DNA of 64,000 nt from Orobanche coerulescens (Eukaryota; Streptophyta; Magnoliopsida; Lamiales; Orobanchaceae). Within the stretch, counting starts at the first letter, position 1; every line of letters begins with the position of its first letter. The DNA is taken from NCBI GenBank assembly GCA_033398695.1, contig CM065818.1, positions 35,116,001 through 35,180,000 of the forward strand. Direction: 5' to 3'. Made by a program: the position numbers and the translations under genes. The notes beneath the pieces are model-generated. The model made no database searches and was not told the DNA's origin. It saw only the letters and a list, made by a program, of their open reading frames with translations. Shown here piece after piece: positions 23,001-33,583 of this stretch.

Positions 23001-23640
23001 GTTAGGGACCGTTTATGTGCGTAGATCTTTGACATTTAATTTTGTAAGTGTTGTACCTGAAGATTCAGTTTCTTTTCTGGTTCATGGTTGTAGGGAAATT
23101 TACTTACCCGTAAAATTATCTAGATATCCTTTTGCCCCCAAATTGGTGTTTTGTGCAGGGGTAATTCCTAAGACTTGAATCAGTTGTTCTGCATTGCCTC
23201 TTTTTTCTGAATGGGGTGCTTCAATAATTTGGTAATTTATGTGCGAAGCCACAATATGTGATTAATATATTCTCATTAAATCCTTAAAGGGCAGTTGCTT
23301 TTTTGATTGATATGTTCTTATTGATTGATATTTTTGGGGCATTGTATTCGTTGTTGTGTTCTTCTTCTTCCTTTTCTCCTTTTACTTGTGCTTGATTTTG
23401 CTTGTTGTTGTTTGTTGCCGCTGTACTTGAATTGTGTTGTATTTTTATTGTATTGGATAGAATGTTATTGTATTTGTTGATCGGATAAAAGTTGTTTAGT
23501 TGTATTGGTGAATGGATGAAATAAAGTTGTGTTGTTGAGGTTTTATTTGATGTTTTGTGGTTAGATGTTGTTTTTGGTGTTTAGGATGCTATTTTATGTG
23601 TATGTGTAGAAGGTTGGAAATTAAAAAAACAAACCTGGTA
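23001..23640. other. 3' part of the ULP1-CACTA, no gene
   Basis: T-rich sequence after the last recognised ULP1 exon, probably intron or 3' UTR and transposon interior. No conserved coding stretch is seen. Confidence 0.45.
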
Positions 23641-23649
23641 TTTAAAAAA

Positions 23650-24042
23650 AATAGAATTAACAGCGGTTCTTAGGAGAAACCGCTGTTAATTTTGCAGAGT
23701 AAATTTAACAGCGGTTTTTACGGGAACCGCTGTTAAACTGGACAATTAACAGCAGTTCCCGTAGAAACCGCTGTTAAATTAACAGTGGTTTCCTCACGGA
23801 ACCGATGTTAACAGTATAGTTAACAGTGGTTTTCTATACAACCGCTGTTAAATTAACAGCGGTTTTTCACTGGAACATTGTTAAATGTCGATTTAACAAT
23901 GTTCCCATAAAAACATTAAATTTACATCGCAAAATTAACATGTTTCGCCAAACCGTTAAATTAACAAAGACCACCTTTAACGGGTTCGGAACTGCTAATG
24001 TGGCTCCAAAACCACTGTTAAAGGCCCAGTTTTGTAGTAGTG
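23650..24042. repeat. CACTA right end: six ~34-bp palindromic subterminal repeats
   Basis: Six successive units have the form TTAACAGCGG...CCGCTGTTAA, each an inverted repeat with a central TTTTACGG-like spacer (about 23656, 23707, 23746, 23778, 23819 and 23851). Single decayed copies follow toward the terminus TAGTAGTG at 24042. They are the likely binding sites of the element's accessory protein. Confidence 0.8.
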
Positions 24043-24113
24043 ATTTCCCTTTTAAGTGTTTTCAACATTAAAGCATACATAAATATTACTTACATGCAGG
24101 GCCGGCCCAAGTG

Positions 24114-25074
24114 TGTTGGGAAAAACACGACTAACGTCTCGTCACAACGAAAAATGCGGAACCTCATTTGACAAATTCCCAATCTTTAATTGCAACTTTG
24201 TGGTTACCGACGAGTAGAGCAACAATTACAACTCGACAAAATTAATACAAATGATATCCAAAAGCGATAAATACGAGACACAATATTTTAGCGTGGAAAA
24301 CCCCTCAAGACGAGAGTAAAAACCACGGGACCGAAGCCGCTTAAATCCACTATCACCAATACACACAAATACACAATCGTCCCTAATACAAACTAGGGAT
24401 ATACACCAATCGTCAAATACTCGGTAATAAACGTTCTTCAAGTATTTGGAATACAACAACAATAACAAGATCGAGAAAAGAAAATACCGAAAATAGCTTA
24501 CACAAAAAGCTAACGAAATACCCGAACTTCCGGACTCAAAATCTCGATCTACACCGGTGAAAAGATTTGCCCAATAGCTACCAAGCTCTTCTCAAAATAT
24601 CACGACGATCCAACCAATAAATCTCCGGGAAATTGAAGAATTGTATTTCTCTATCTTGTTTCTCTCTCTATCTCTCTCTTGTTCTTCTCAAGAATGTGTG
24701 TGTTGAAGTTATGAAATCCCGTAAGAAATGAAGATAAAAAGGGAACCCAAAGGGGTTGACCCCGTGTGCCGCGGCCCGGGCCAAGTGTGCCGCGGCACAC
24801 AGCACAAAAAATTGCCAGGTGATCGGCAGGGGTCGCGGCCCGGCCGGCAGGGGCCGCGGCCCGGCCGGCAGGGCCGCGGCCCAAAGTACAGGAGGGTCGG
24901 GCGATGCCGGGTGATTTCGGGGCCCGCGGCTCGACAGCTGTGTGCCGCGGCCCGGCGGTGCAAGGTGAGAAAAAATGACTTTTCAAGCGTAGTGCCACGG
25001 CCCGGAGGGTTTGTGCCGTGGCCCGGAGTCCAGTCGACTCCGAAAATGCCTATATTTCAGAAATTACTCCTACA
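24114..25074. repeat. solo LTR (element E), 961 bp
   Basis: Begins TGTTGGGA and ends TCCTACA, flanked by the perfect 5-bp duplication AAGTG (24109-24113, 25075-25079). No internal region remains, so it arose by recombination between two LTRs. It is inserted 17 bp inside the hAT left end. A TATA-like CTTTTTATC on the minus strand (24733-24741) with the palindrome array upstream suggests minus orientation. Superfamily is not assigned. Confidence 0.85.
24765..25020. repeat. GCCGCGGC palindrome array in solo LTR E
   Basis: About eight copies of a CCGCGG-centred unit (GTGCCGCGGCCCGG and variants), including the perfect 16-bp palindrome GTGTGCCGCGGCACAC at 24785-24800. The segment is far richer in GC than the rest of the window. 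Confidence 0.75.
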
Positions 25075-25079
25075 AAGTG

Positions 25080-25757
25080 TTGGGCGGCATGGGCGACCGC
25101 CCATGGCATCATCAGCCCAAGGGGCATCAACTGATGGGCCACCGACTAGTATATTCTGGGCTTGCGGCTCCTATTAATAATAGAATTTAAATTATACATA
25201 CATATTAGAACCCATGACCTCAAGTACAAACTCACCCATATTTCCCAATGATGCACGAATAGTTTTTTTTTTGTTTCCATTTACTTTTATTACTTTCCTA
25301 TGTTATTTTCTTATTTCCCCATTTTCTCATTGATTTTCAAACTTGTAGTTTTTTATCTTGTAACTGACATAAATTATATATAAGCTAAATATATCGAACA
25401 AAAAAAATCAATCATTGTTAAATATTTAAACTTTAGTATTCTATAGATGCAAATTATGTTCAGCATGATGAATTTGTTACAAAATAAATTTTTAAGCTGT
25501 TTGAGAATGACTTCAAAGACCAACTACTTGAATGCACTAACTTACTTTACAAGTAGTCAATATAGATTGTTGTTCTTTTAGCACGAACATGTATTAAGTT
25601 CTACTATGGATGTTAAATGTATCTTATTTTCGATTTATTTTAAATGGTTCGGCAACAATATGGCTGATATCTTGTATTTATATAAAGTTGTAAGTATTGA
25701 AACTATTGATCAAAGGTTTTTATGTTATTCTAAGTGCACATTGGGTGCGGAACGTTG
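25080..25757. other. hAT interior, non-coding
   Basis: Begins with the inverted GGGCGGCATGGGCGACCGCCC segment near the hAT end, then AT-rich sequence. No transposase motif or other gene is visible. Confidence 0.5.
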
Positions 25758-28416
25758 TGTAACACCCCAAACCAGGCGGATATTACAGTGCCGTGGACCC
25801 CCGACTGGGACCCACCAGGCGAATGAAAAAGGATGAATTACACAGGGTAAATGTAGTACCGAACCACATTATAACATCAATTACTCCGATTAGGAGTTTC
25901 ATACAACACACCCAGGATAATATAGAATACTTGTGTATCTTATGTGACGATAAAATACACGACACTGAATGAAATGAGTATTTGAAAGGAATGTCTGCAG
26001 CGGAATAATAAAGAAAACATAAATGACTGAATAAATGACTGAAAGGATTGGGGCCCCCTGCTAGTATCACTGGGACTCTCCGCCGTCAACGTGCTCTCCC
26101 TGCGCCTTTGCCTTGCCATGACACGAAAAACAATATCCCCAAACGGGTCGATTATCTGAACAACAATCCTCAAGGGTTGAAAATACACAATCAAGATATA
26201 TCTGAAATTATGAGTTATCCTGTCGAACATACGCAATCAAACATGCTATATGAATCGACTATCAGTACGGCTCAAAGGAATGGCGCCACACTACGTCCGG
26301 GATGGAAATGTGTCCGTGCACAAGCCACCAACGATCAAACACGCGTGGTCTTGTACCTAATCAGTCTCACGAGCAATCGACTCGTGTGCACAGTCCAATG
26401 TGAGGCCAACAACCAACACACAACCATAATGTGCCCGACATGAAAATCCTACACATACCAACCGGCACGCCAGTATGACCCGGAATGCCACAATATGACA
26501 AAAGTGACAACGAAAATGAATGATGACTCACCAAGATTTAATGATGGTGAAATGAATGATAGCTCAATGAAATGATCGGAACCGTCGTTCCTTATGACTG
26601 AGGTGATTAATTGACAATGACGAGTTTTGATTCGATTAATACAATGATGAATGAGTTATGATTATGAATGAACAACGACAAAAGGAATGAATATCCTTTT
26701 AACCGAGTAAGAATTAACTTACACAATACCGATGATGAATGTCCGTCCACGAACAACGTCCTAACCAAGATACCGGTCGCTCGAACAACCTTAATTCAAT
26801 CCAATTACCAACAATCCGATCAATAACGAATTAAACACGAATATAACGAACTCAAGACGTCGATACGATTAAACCAAGTTCATAGGGGCATTATATCGAA
26901 CACTTTGAGTCCAACTTCGATTGATTACAACTAAACCTCAACAATACCAATCTCAAATCCCCAAGAAGTGCTTCAAATCAATAAAACATCTCCAATACGA
27001 TCAATAGTCCGTTAAGAATATCCAAAAACGTGATTATAACAACTATTAATCGGAAATCCCCAAATCCAACTCGATATTCAAAGTGTTCTAGAATAAATCC
27101 CTCAATAATCCAATGAATCCTTATACAAACTCATAATCATATACATATCCCTTCATAAAACATGATTATAACGTCCAAAACATCATATCTCAACACAAAA
27201 TCGAAATCCAAGGTGTTAAAGAAATTACCTCTTGAAGATCCAACCACTTCGATCCGATGAACACGAGTAATAACGAGTATCCAAGCTTCCCAAAGGAATG
27301 AAGATGATGAAGATTACACACTCAAGTGATTGATGATGATGAAATCTCTCTCTCAACCCTCTCTCTCGGATGAAGAAGGAAAAAATGAAAAAGTGAAGTG
27401 AAATGACCCGGCCAAGTCATTAAGTACTGCCGGAAGTTACGGCCGTAACTCGGCCCTCTTACGGCCGTAACTTTCCAAGTCAACGGCCTTACGGCCGTAA
27501 CCGGCCAACTCGGACGGCCGTAACTCGGCTTCGTCCGAAAGCTGCCGACACGGCCGTAATCGATCTGAGTTACGGCGTAACCCGCCTTCGTTAAAAATAT
27601 CCGTCGACACCCTTTACGGCGTAACCGCACCCCTTACGGCCGTAACTCGGATGATACGGCCGTATCCGCCAAATCTTACGGGCGTAAGCCCTCTTCGCCG
27701 AAAGCGGCCGGGCACCACACTGCCGCGTCTGGCCAGACGGCCAAATGCAACTCGTGCCAGACTGCCTCGACTTACGGCCGTATGCCGCAACCCTTACGGC
27801 CGTAAGTCACCCTGGTCGACAACACCCAAAACTTACGAACACTACTTACGGCCGTATCTCACCATCCTTACGGCCGTAACTCACCTTCGGCCGAAAATGT
27901 CTCGGTAGCCTGCTGGACGCGTACGGCCATAACCGGCCAGCCTTACGGCCGTACCTGCTCAACTTACGGCCGTACCACAGGACCTTACGGCCGTATGTCC
28001 CTTTCGTCCAAATGGCCTGAAACACGAACCCTTGTTACGGCCGTAACCCAAAGTCCTTACGGCCGTAACTCGATGCTGGCCAAGTTGAAAATTCCGATAA
28101 CTCCGATTCCACGATACGACTGATGAATGATCCGACATAACATACGAATGTGAAAATGAACAAGTCTAACACAAGCCACGGATGATGCTCCCAGTACGAC
28201 TACCAATCACGATGAAAATAATAATGCTCCCGTCGATCTCTAAACGGAGATGACATGACGATCGGTAACTGATATACGATTACAACATGCCAACATTGAA
28301 CGCAAATGAGTGATTCATGAATGATGAGTGATTATTAATGAGTGAGAATTACTGAGTGACGATTACAGACTGATAATTACTGAATGAAAATGAATGAATT
28401 ACAACCGGGTATTACA
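25758..28416 (-). repeat. element B LTR, left copy (3' LTR)
   Basis: 2659 bp, near-identical to 33584-36230 apart from indels in the palindrome array. Includes TTACGGCCGTAA copies at 27425-28075. Confidence 0.9.
27425..28075. repeat. TTACGGCCGTAA array in element B left LTR
   Basis: Some fifteen or more copies of TTACGGCCGTAA and variants (TTACGGCCGTAT, TTACGGGCGTAA, TTACGGCGTAA) over 650 bp. They sit 340-990 bp from the LTR's 5' border in the element's direction. No canonical TATA box is evident just past them, unlike in elements A and C. Confidence 0.82.
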
Positions 28417-28453
28417 TACCCCCCCCCTTAAAAAGAGTTTCGTCCCCGAAACT
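28417..28453 (-). promoter_or_regulatory. element B polypurine tract and adjacent hairpin
   Basis: Minus-strand AAGGGGGGGGTA abuts the LTR. Next to it AGTTTCG...CGAAACT (28436-28453) forms a 7-bp stem with a four-base loop, the same structure as in A and C. Confidence 0.8.
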
Positions 28454-31400
28454 AAGGGTCAAACAACTCGGGATAACTCTCCCGCATACTATCCTCGGTT
28501 TCCCAAGTAGCCTCTTCGACTCCGTGTCTAGACCACTGAATTTTAACCAAAGGAATCGTCTTATTCCTCAACTGTTTGATTCGCCGCTCTAGAACTCGAA
28601 TAGGACGTTCCTCATATGAATGATCGTCGGCGATCTCGATTTCGTCGAACTGGAGTATGTGACTCGGGTCGGCAACATACTTCCGCAACTGAGAGACATG
28701 AAACACATTATGAATTCGGCTCAACGCCGGAGGTAAAGCCAATCGATAAGCTAACTCGCCCACTCGATCCAAAATCTCAAACGGTCCAATGAATCTCGGA
28801 CTCAACTTTCCCCCCTTCCCAAAACGGAAAATACCTCGACTCGGGGATACCTTGACCAAAACGTGGTCACCCGTCTCGAACTCTAGTGGTCGACGACGAT
28901 TATCTGCATAGGATTTCTGTCGACTCTGAGCTGTCAACATACGACTCTTGATCAAAGCTACCTTCTCCCGGGCGGCTATAAGGATAACGGGTTCGGTGCC
29001 GATTGATTCTGACAAGTCATCCCAACACAAGGGAGATCGACAACGACGACCGTACAAGGCCTCGTAAGGTGCCATCTTAATGGAGGCATGCCAACTATAC
29101 TGTACGTGAACTCGATCAGTGGTAGTTGGGCTTCCCAATCGTCCTTCCAATCGAGCACGCATGCCCTCAACATGTCCTCTAGTATCTGAATAGTCCTCTC
29201 TGATTGCCCGTCGGACTGAGGATGAAAAGCGGTACTGAGATTGAGCTGAGTTCCCATAGCACGATGAACTGATTTCCAAAAATGAGACACAAATCGTCCG
29301 TCACGATCGGAAACGATACTCTTAGGAGTACCGTGCAGTCTCACTATCTCCTTGATGAACAACTGAGCCAGTCTCTCAGGACCCCACGTATCCTTGATCT
29401 CAAGGAAATGAGCTGATTTTGTTAGGCGGTCCACGATCACCCAGATCGTGTTCATGCCACGACGACTCGTCGGCAAACTCGTGATGAAATCCATAGAAAT
29501 GTCTTCCCACTTCCACTCGGGAATAGGAAGAGGTTTCACATACCCGCCGATCGCCGATGTTCAATCTTAACTTGTTGTGAGTTAAGCATCTCGAAACGAC
29601 TGCGACTTCTCGCTTCATATTACTCCACGGTAATTGTTTCAAGTCCTTGTACATCTTGCTTGGATCCGGATGAACAGAATAAGGGTAGCATGAGCTTCTC
29701 TCAAAATCGAGTTTTTCAACTCGTCATCCGTACGCACAACCGATTCTTAAATCTCAAAAGTCCATCCTCGTGGACCACGAATCCGAGGCTTTCCTGAGCC
29801 ACATCCTCTCGGATGCGCAACAATGATGGGTCCGAACCACGATTCTCTCGGATTGCATCCTCAAGAGATGATGAAATCTCTAACATACAAAGTGTCCCCG
29901 AACTCGCTGAAGCCGGACCTCGATCTCGGGTCTAAGGAGTTCTGCTGAAGCTCCTTCGAATCATTAAGCGGGCAAGCATCTGCTCTGAACGGACTTACGA
30001 CTCAAGGCATCGGCGACAACATTCGCCTTGCCCGGTGGTAAAGGATCTCGATATCATAATCTTTGATTAATTCCAACCACCGTCTCGCGCATATTTAACT
30101 CCTTCGAGTAAATATATACTTTAAGCTCTTATGATCGGTGAATATCGTGAGTAACGCCATAAAGATAATGACGCCAAATCTTCAAAGCGAACACCACTGC
30201 TAACTCCAGTCGTGGGTCGGATAATTAACCTCGTAAGGCCTCAATTGCCGTGAAGCATAGGCAATAACTTTCCGTTCTGCATGAGCACACATCCGAGACC
30301 TGTCCGACGCATCACTATAGACCACAAATCCTTCCGTCCCTGCGGCAAGGAAAGTACAGTCTTGACATTAACCGACTCTTGAGTTCCTCAAAACTCCCGA
30401 CACGTGTCGGACCACGTGTATTTCTTATCCTTTCGCAAAGGTTCGTCAATGGTTGAGCAATTTTGGAAAATCCTTCCACAAATCGCCGATAATAACCCGC
30501 TAGTCCGAGGAAACTCCGGATTTCCTTAACATTCTTCGGAGGTAACCAATCTCGAATAGCCTCCGTCTTCTCGAGGGTCGACACGAACTCCGTCTCGATG
30601 AGATTACATGTCCGAGAAAAGTCACTTCGACATCCGTAACTCACATTTGGAAAACTTTCCAAGCGGTTGCTCGTCTCAACACGTCGAGAACTCGATGAAG
30701 ATGAACCTCGTGATCCTCTCGATTACGAGAATAAATCAAAATATCGTCGATGAAGACAACAACAACCGATCCAAAAAGTCGATGAAAACCCGATTCATCA
30801 ATTCCATGAATACCGCAGTGCATTAGTTAGCCCGAACGGCATAACTACGAACTCATAATGACCATAGCGTGTTGAAACGCCGTCCTCGCGATATCCGACT
30901 CTCGAATCCGCATGGTGATATCCAGATCTTAAGTCGATCTTGGAAAATCAAGCTCCTGAAGTTGATCTAAGAGATCGTCAATACGGGGTAAGGGATACTT
31001 ATTCTTGATCGTCACCTGTTCAACTCCGATAATCAATACATAAGCGGAATGAACCATCCTTCTTCTTGACAAACAACACCGGTGCTCCCCACGGGACGCA
31101 CTCGGTCGGATATAACCTTTCTCGAACAACTCCTCAAGTTGGTTCTTTAATTCTGCATTTCGGTCGGGGCCATCGTCTGGTGCCTTCGATATCGGGGCGT
31201 ACTGTGCTCCAACTCAATCGTGAATTCCACATCCCTCTGTGGAGGCAAACCAGGTAACTCGTCTGGAAAAACATCGGCATATTCCCTCACCACCGGAATA
31301 TCCGTTAACATTATCGATGACCTCTCGGTTTTGGCCATAAAGCACCAATAACCGACACATCCTCGATTGATTAATCTTCGCTTTCATCAAATTAATGACT

Positions 31401-31815
31401 TTGCGAGCAGTAGGGATTACCTCCACGAAACACATATTCAACTCCATAAATGCGAAATGATAGTGACCAAACGCTTTCGGACACTAATGATGGCATCATG
31501 ACGATCCATCCAATCAATACCCAAGATGATGTCGTCCCTCGGTAAATCTACTACGATTAGGTCCGTGGCCATACACGACCATGGCCAGATCGGACAATTC
31601 TGAATCTCACGGTTACCGATAATGCGTCTACCATCAGGTAGGCCAATGACATATGGCTCACAACTAGTAGCACTACCCAGACGTAGTCTACTCAAACATG
31701 ACTCGGAAATGAATGAATGAGATGCACCAGTATCAAAAAGAGTGCACACAGGTTGAGATAGAATATCGAGTGTACCTGAGATCATCCGGGCCTCAGGATC
31801 ATCGGTCTTCTTCAT
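28454..31815 (-). pseudogene. element B pol (protease, RT, RNase H, integrase, chromodomain), broken
   Basis: Read right to left: protease with LFDTGASHSFIS (31815-31438); the protease-RT linker [11 protein letters not shown] and first RT part (31338-31130); RT with [14 protein letters not shown], the FIDD active site (about 30790-30720); the RT end with [19 protein letters not shown] (about 30530); a heavily damaged RNase H region (30450-29700); integrase with WEDISMDFITSLP, VSDRDGRF and QSDGQSERT supplying the D, D and E of its catalytic centre (29539-28976); and a C-terminal chromodomain with KIQWSRHGVEEATWE ending at 28452. At least six frame changes separate these blocks, so no polyprotein can be made. 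The chromodomain places it among chromoviruses, Tekay/Del by order and LTR form. Confidence 0.88.
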
Positions 31816-31816
31816 C

Positions 31817-33089
31817 TCATAAATTCGGGGCTTGCCGGCCCCCGAACCGGATGCTCCCGTCTGATAGCTCTTGGCTCGCCTTTAGCTCTGTCGTCTTGAG
31901 CAGCCTGAGTGAGTGGCTTTGATTACGCACCTGAATGACACAGGGCTTGAGATGACTCCTGAGTGGTTTTAGAGTCCCTACGGCAAAACGGGCCCTATGC
32001 CCAGCAATCCACGATTGTGGCACGTGATGCATCGCTTGACACTTGGTGCCGAAATGACCTGTTCTTCACAGTTGAAACAAGTGATGGCGAAGGCCGCCGC
32101 GATCGAGATTCCGCGGGTTTAGACGCCGAGGTCGCTCGAGAAAAGTAGAGCCCGCCCGCGGTTTCTTGAAAGTGGCACGACTACCGTCAGGCCGATTACA
32201 GTTCTTGGACTTCTTGCTAGACGAAGGTTGCCGCTTAGCAATTTCCTTAGCCGTAAGCTCGTAAGTAAGAGCCTTCTCAATGAACTCGGCAGTGGCACGA
32301 TTATGATTAAGCAAATCAAGTCTCATACGGGGTTTGACCTCTTCTTTGAAATACTTGATCTTGTCCGCTTCGAGTGAATGATAGATGAGGCGAACGGAAG
32401 AAGTTCTCGAAATTTTTCGGCGATGGCGAGAACGTCATCATCCGCCGAAAGGTCGGGAGTGAGTAATTCGACAACTTGGCCTCCCTGAGTGGGGCCGGAT
32501 AGTACCTCTCCATCATGAGAGTCTTGAACTGATCCCAAGTACATGTTCCGTCTGTGGGTCTCAACGATAACCACCATGAATGAGCGCTCTTACCGAGATA
32601 GTAAGCCGCAACTGAAACTTTATGCCCTTCGGGGCAATCCACCATAGCAAATAACTTCTCAAAATGCTCAAGCCAGTGAACAATATCCGCCGGCTCAGAT
32701 GAGCCCTCAAAAGTAGGTGGTCGATGGCGAGAGATATCGCTGATGATATTGCTTACACCCCTCTCTTGCCTCTGAGGCGGCGGCGGAGGAGCCTGCTGAT
32801 TTTGATTGACGGAGTTATGCATCGTCTCCATCAACTGAGCCATCTGGGTCATTTGGGCCATCATGCCCTGCATAAATGCGAGTGGGTCGACCCGAACACC
32901 CTCTGACTGAGCCGTGTCCCGGGTACGACTCCCTGACAGTGAATGATCGCGTCCAGGTGAGTGAGTGGCAGCGTCGCTGCTCGATGAGTTAGCATTATTC
33001 CTGGCATTTGCACGGGTATTCGCACGAGTTCTCGGGATTCGGCCCGCTCCATGGCCTGGTCCTCCACGTCCTCTGCCAACCCTCTCCAT
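31817..33089 (-). pseudogene. element B gag, broken
   Basis: Starts at the ATG at 33089 (MERVGRGRGG, a Gly/Arg-rich start shared by Tekay gags). The in-frame extension to 33107 is leader. A Retrotrans_gag domain follows with HWLEHFEKLFAMVDCPEGHK and SAHSWWLSLRP (about residues 140-200). A frameshift near 32400-32450 moves the rest to another frame, where LRLDLLNHNRATAEF-like text and a basic region continue to about 32066. The zinc-knuckle region (about 32060-31960) is badly damaged. Gag forms the virus-like particle. Other lesions are present. Confidence 0.82.
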
Positions 33090-33563
33090 ACTGAAGTGGA
33101 AAGTCATATGATGATTATATATCTCGCATGAGTATCACATTATGATTACATTATGAAATGATGAAAATGAGCATACGCGCTCACATACAGCGATTACATG
33201 AATGATTAATTGACGTGACATGATTATCTGATAAAATTACTGAAATGATTATCTTGAACAATTTAACAAGATTGATGATATGATCTTCAAGATCAACAAC
33301 TGAGTAATGAAATGAATTGAGTGATTAATGAGTTAACATTATCGACTTGATCACAATTGAAATTGATGAATGAGGATTGTTAATCGATGAATTATGAATG
33401 AATGATTAATGCGAGAAATTATACCATGGCATTAGAAATCTTACAGTTCTTGGTCCGATTGGCTCGGCATTTGCACAGAGTCACACGTGACGCGAAAGTC
33501 CAATGATACTAGTCCGATGACGATGATTTCAAATGAGACATGACTTGGAGGGTAGTATTCAAA
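33090..33563 (-). other. element B 5' leader
   Basis: About 470 bp between primer site and gag ATG, AT-rich with many TGATGAATGA-like words. No gene is seen. Confidence 0.6.
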
Positions 33564-33580
33564 CCACGCTCCGATACCAA
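33564..33580 (-). promoter_or_regulatory. element B primer-binding site
   Basis: Minus-strand TTGGTATCGGAGCGTGG, three bases inside the LTR, is an initiator tRNA-Met type primer site with one change (TATCGG for TATCAG). Confidence 0.8.
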
Positions 33581-33583
33581 CTC

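Larger units (their letters stand above)
11688..24042 (+). mobile_element. right part of a ULP1-encoding CACTA transposon (left end not found)
   Basis: The right terminus ends TTTTGTAGTAGTG at 24042, the reverse complement of a CACTACTACAAAA CACTA end, preceded by 390 bp of 34-bp palindromic subterminal repeats. Within it lie the exons of a ULP1-like protease gene, which many plant CACTA and Mutator-like elements carry. No matching left terminus is present; the Athila-type LTR abuts the first visible exon, so that insertion or a deletion removed it. Element A (13560-22377) is inserted inside. No transposase is visible in the window. Confidence 0.65.

Noticed and set aside
282..24042. One giant CACTA from 282 to 24042
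   Set aside because: The 282 end pairs with 4210 (same subterminal repeats, TSD AAT); the 24042 end has unrelated TTAACAGCGG repeats.
24651..25177. Long overlapping frames on both strands in the solo LTR (Gly/Arg/Pro-rich)
   Set aside because: Caused by stop-poor GC-rich palindrome repeats, not by selection for protein.
27425..28075. Regular short repeats resembling a CRISPR array
   Set aside because: Repeat is a 12-bp palindrome with variable spacing inside a plant LTR, there are no cas genes, and both LTR copies carry it.
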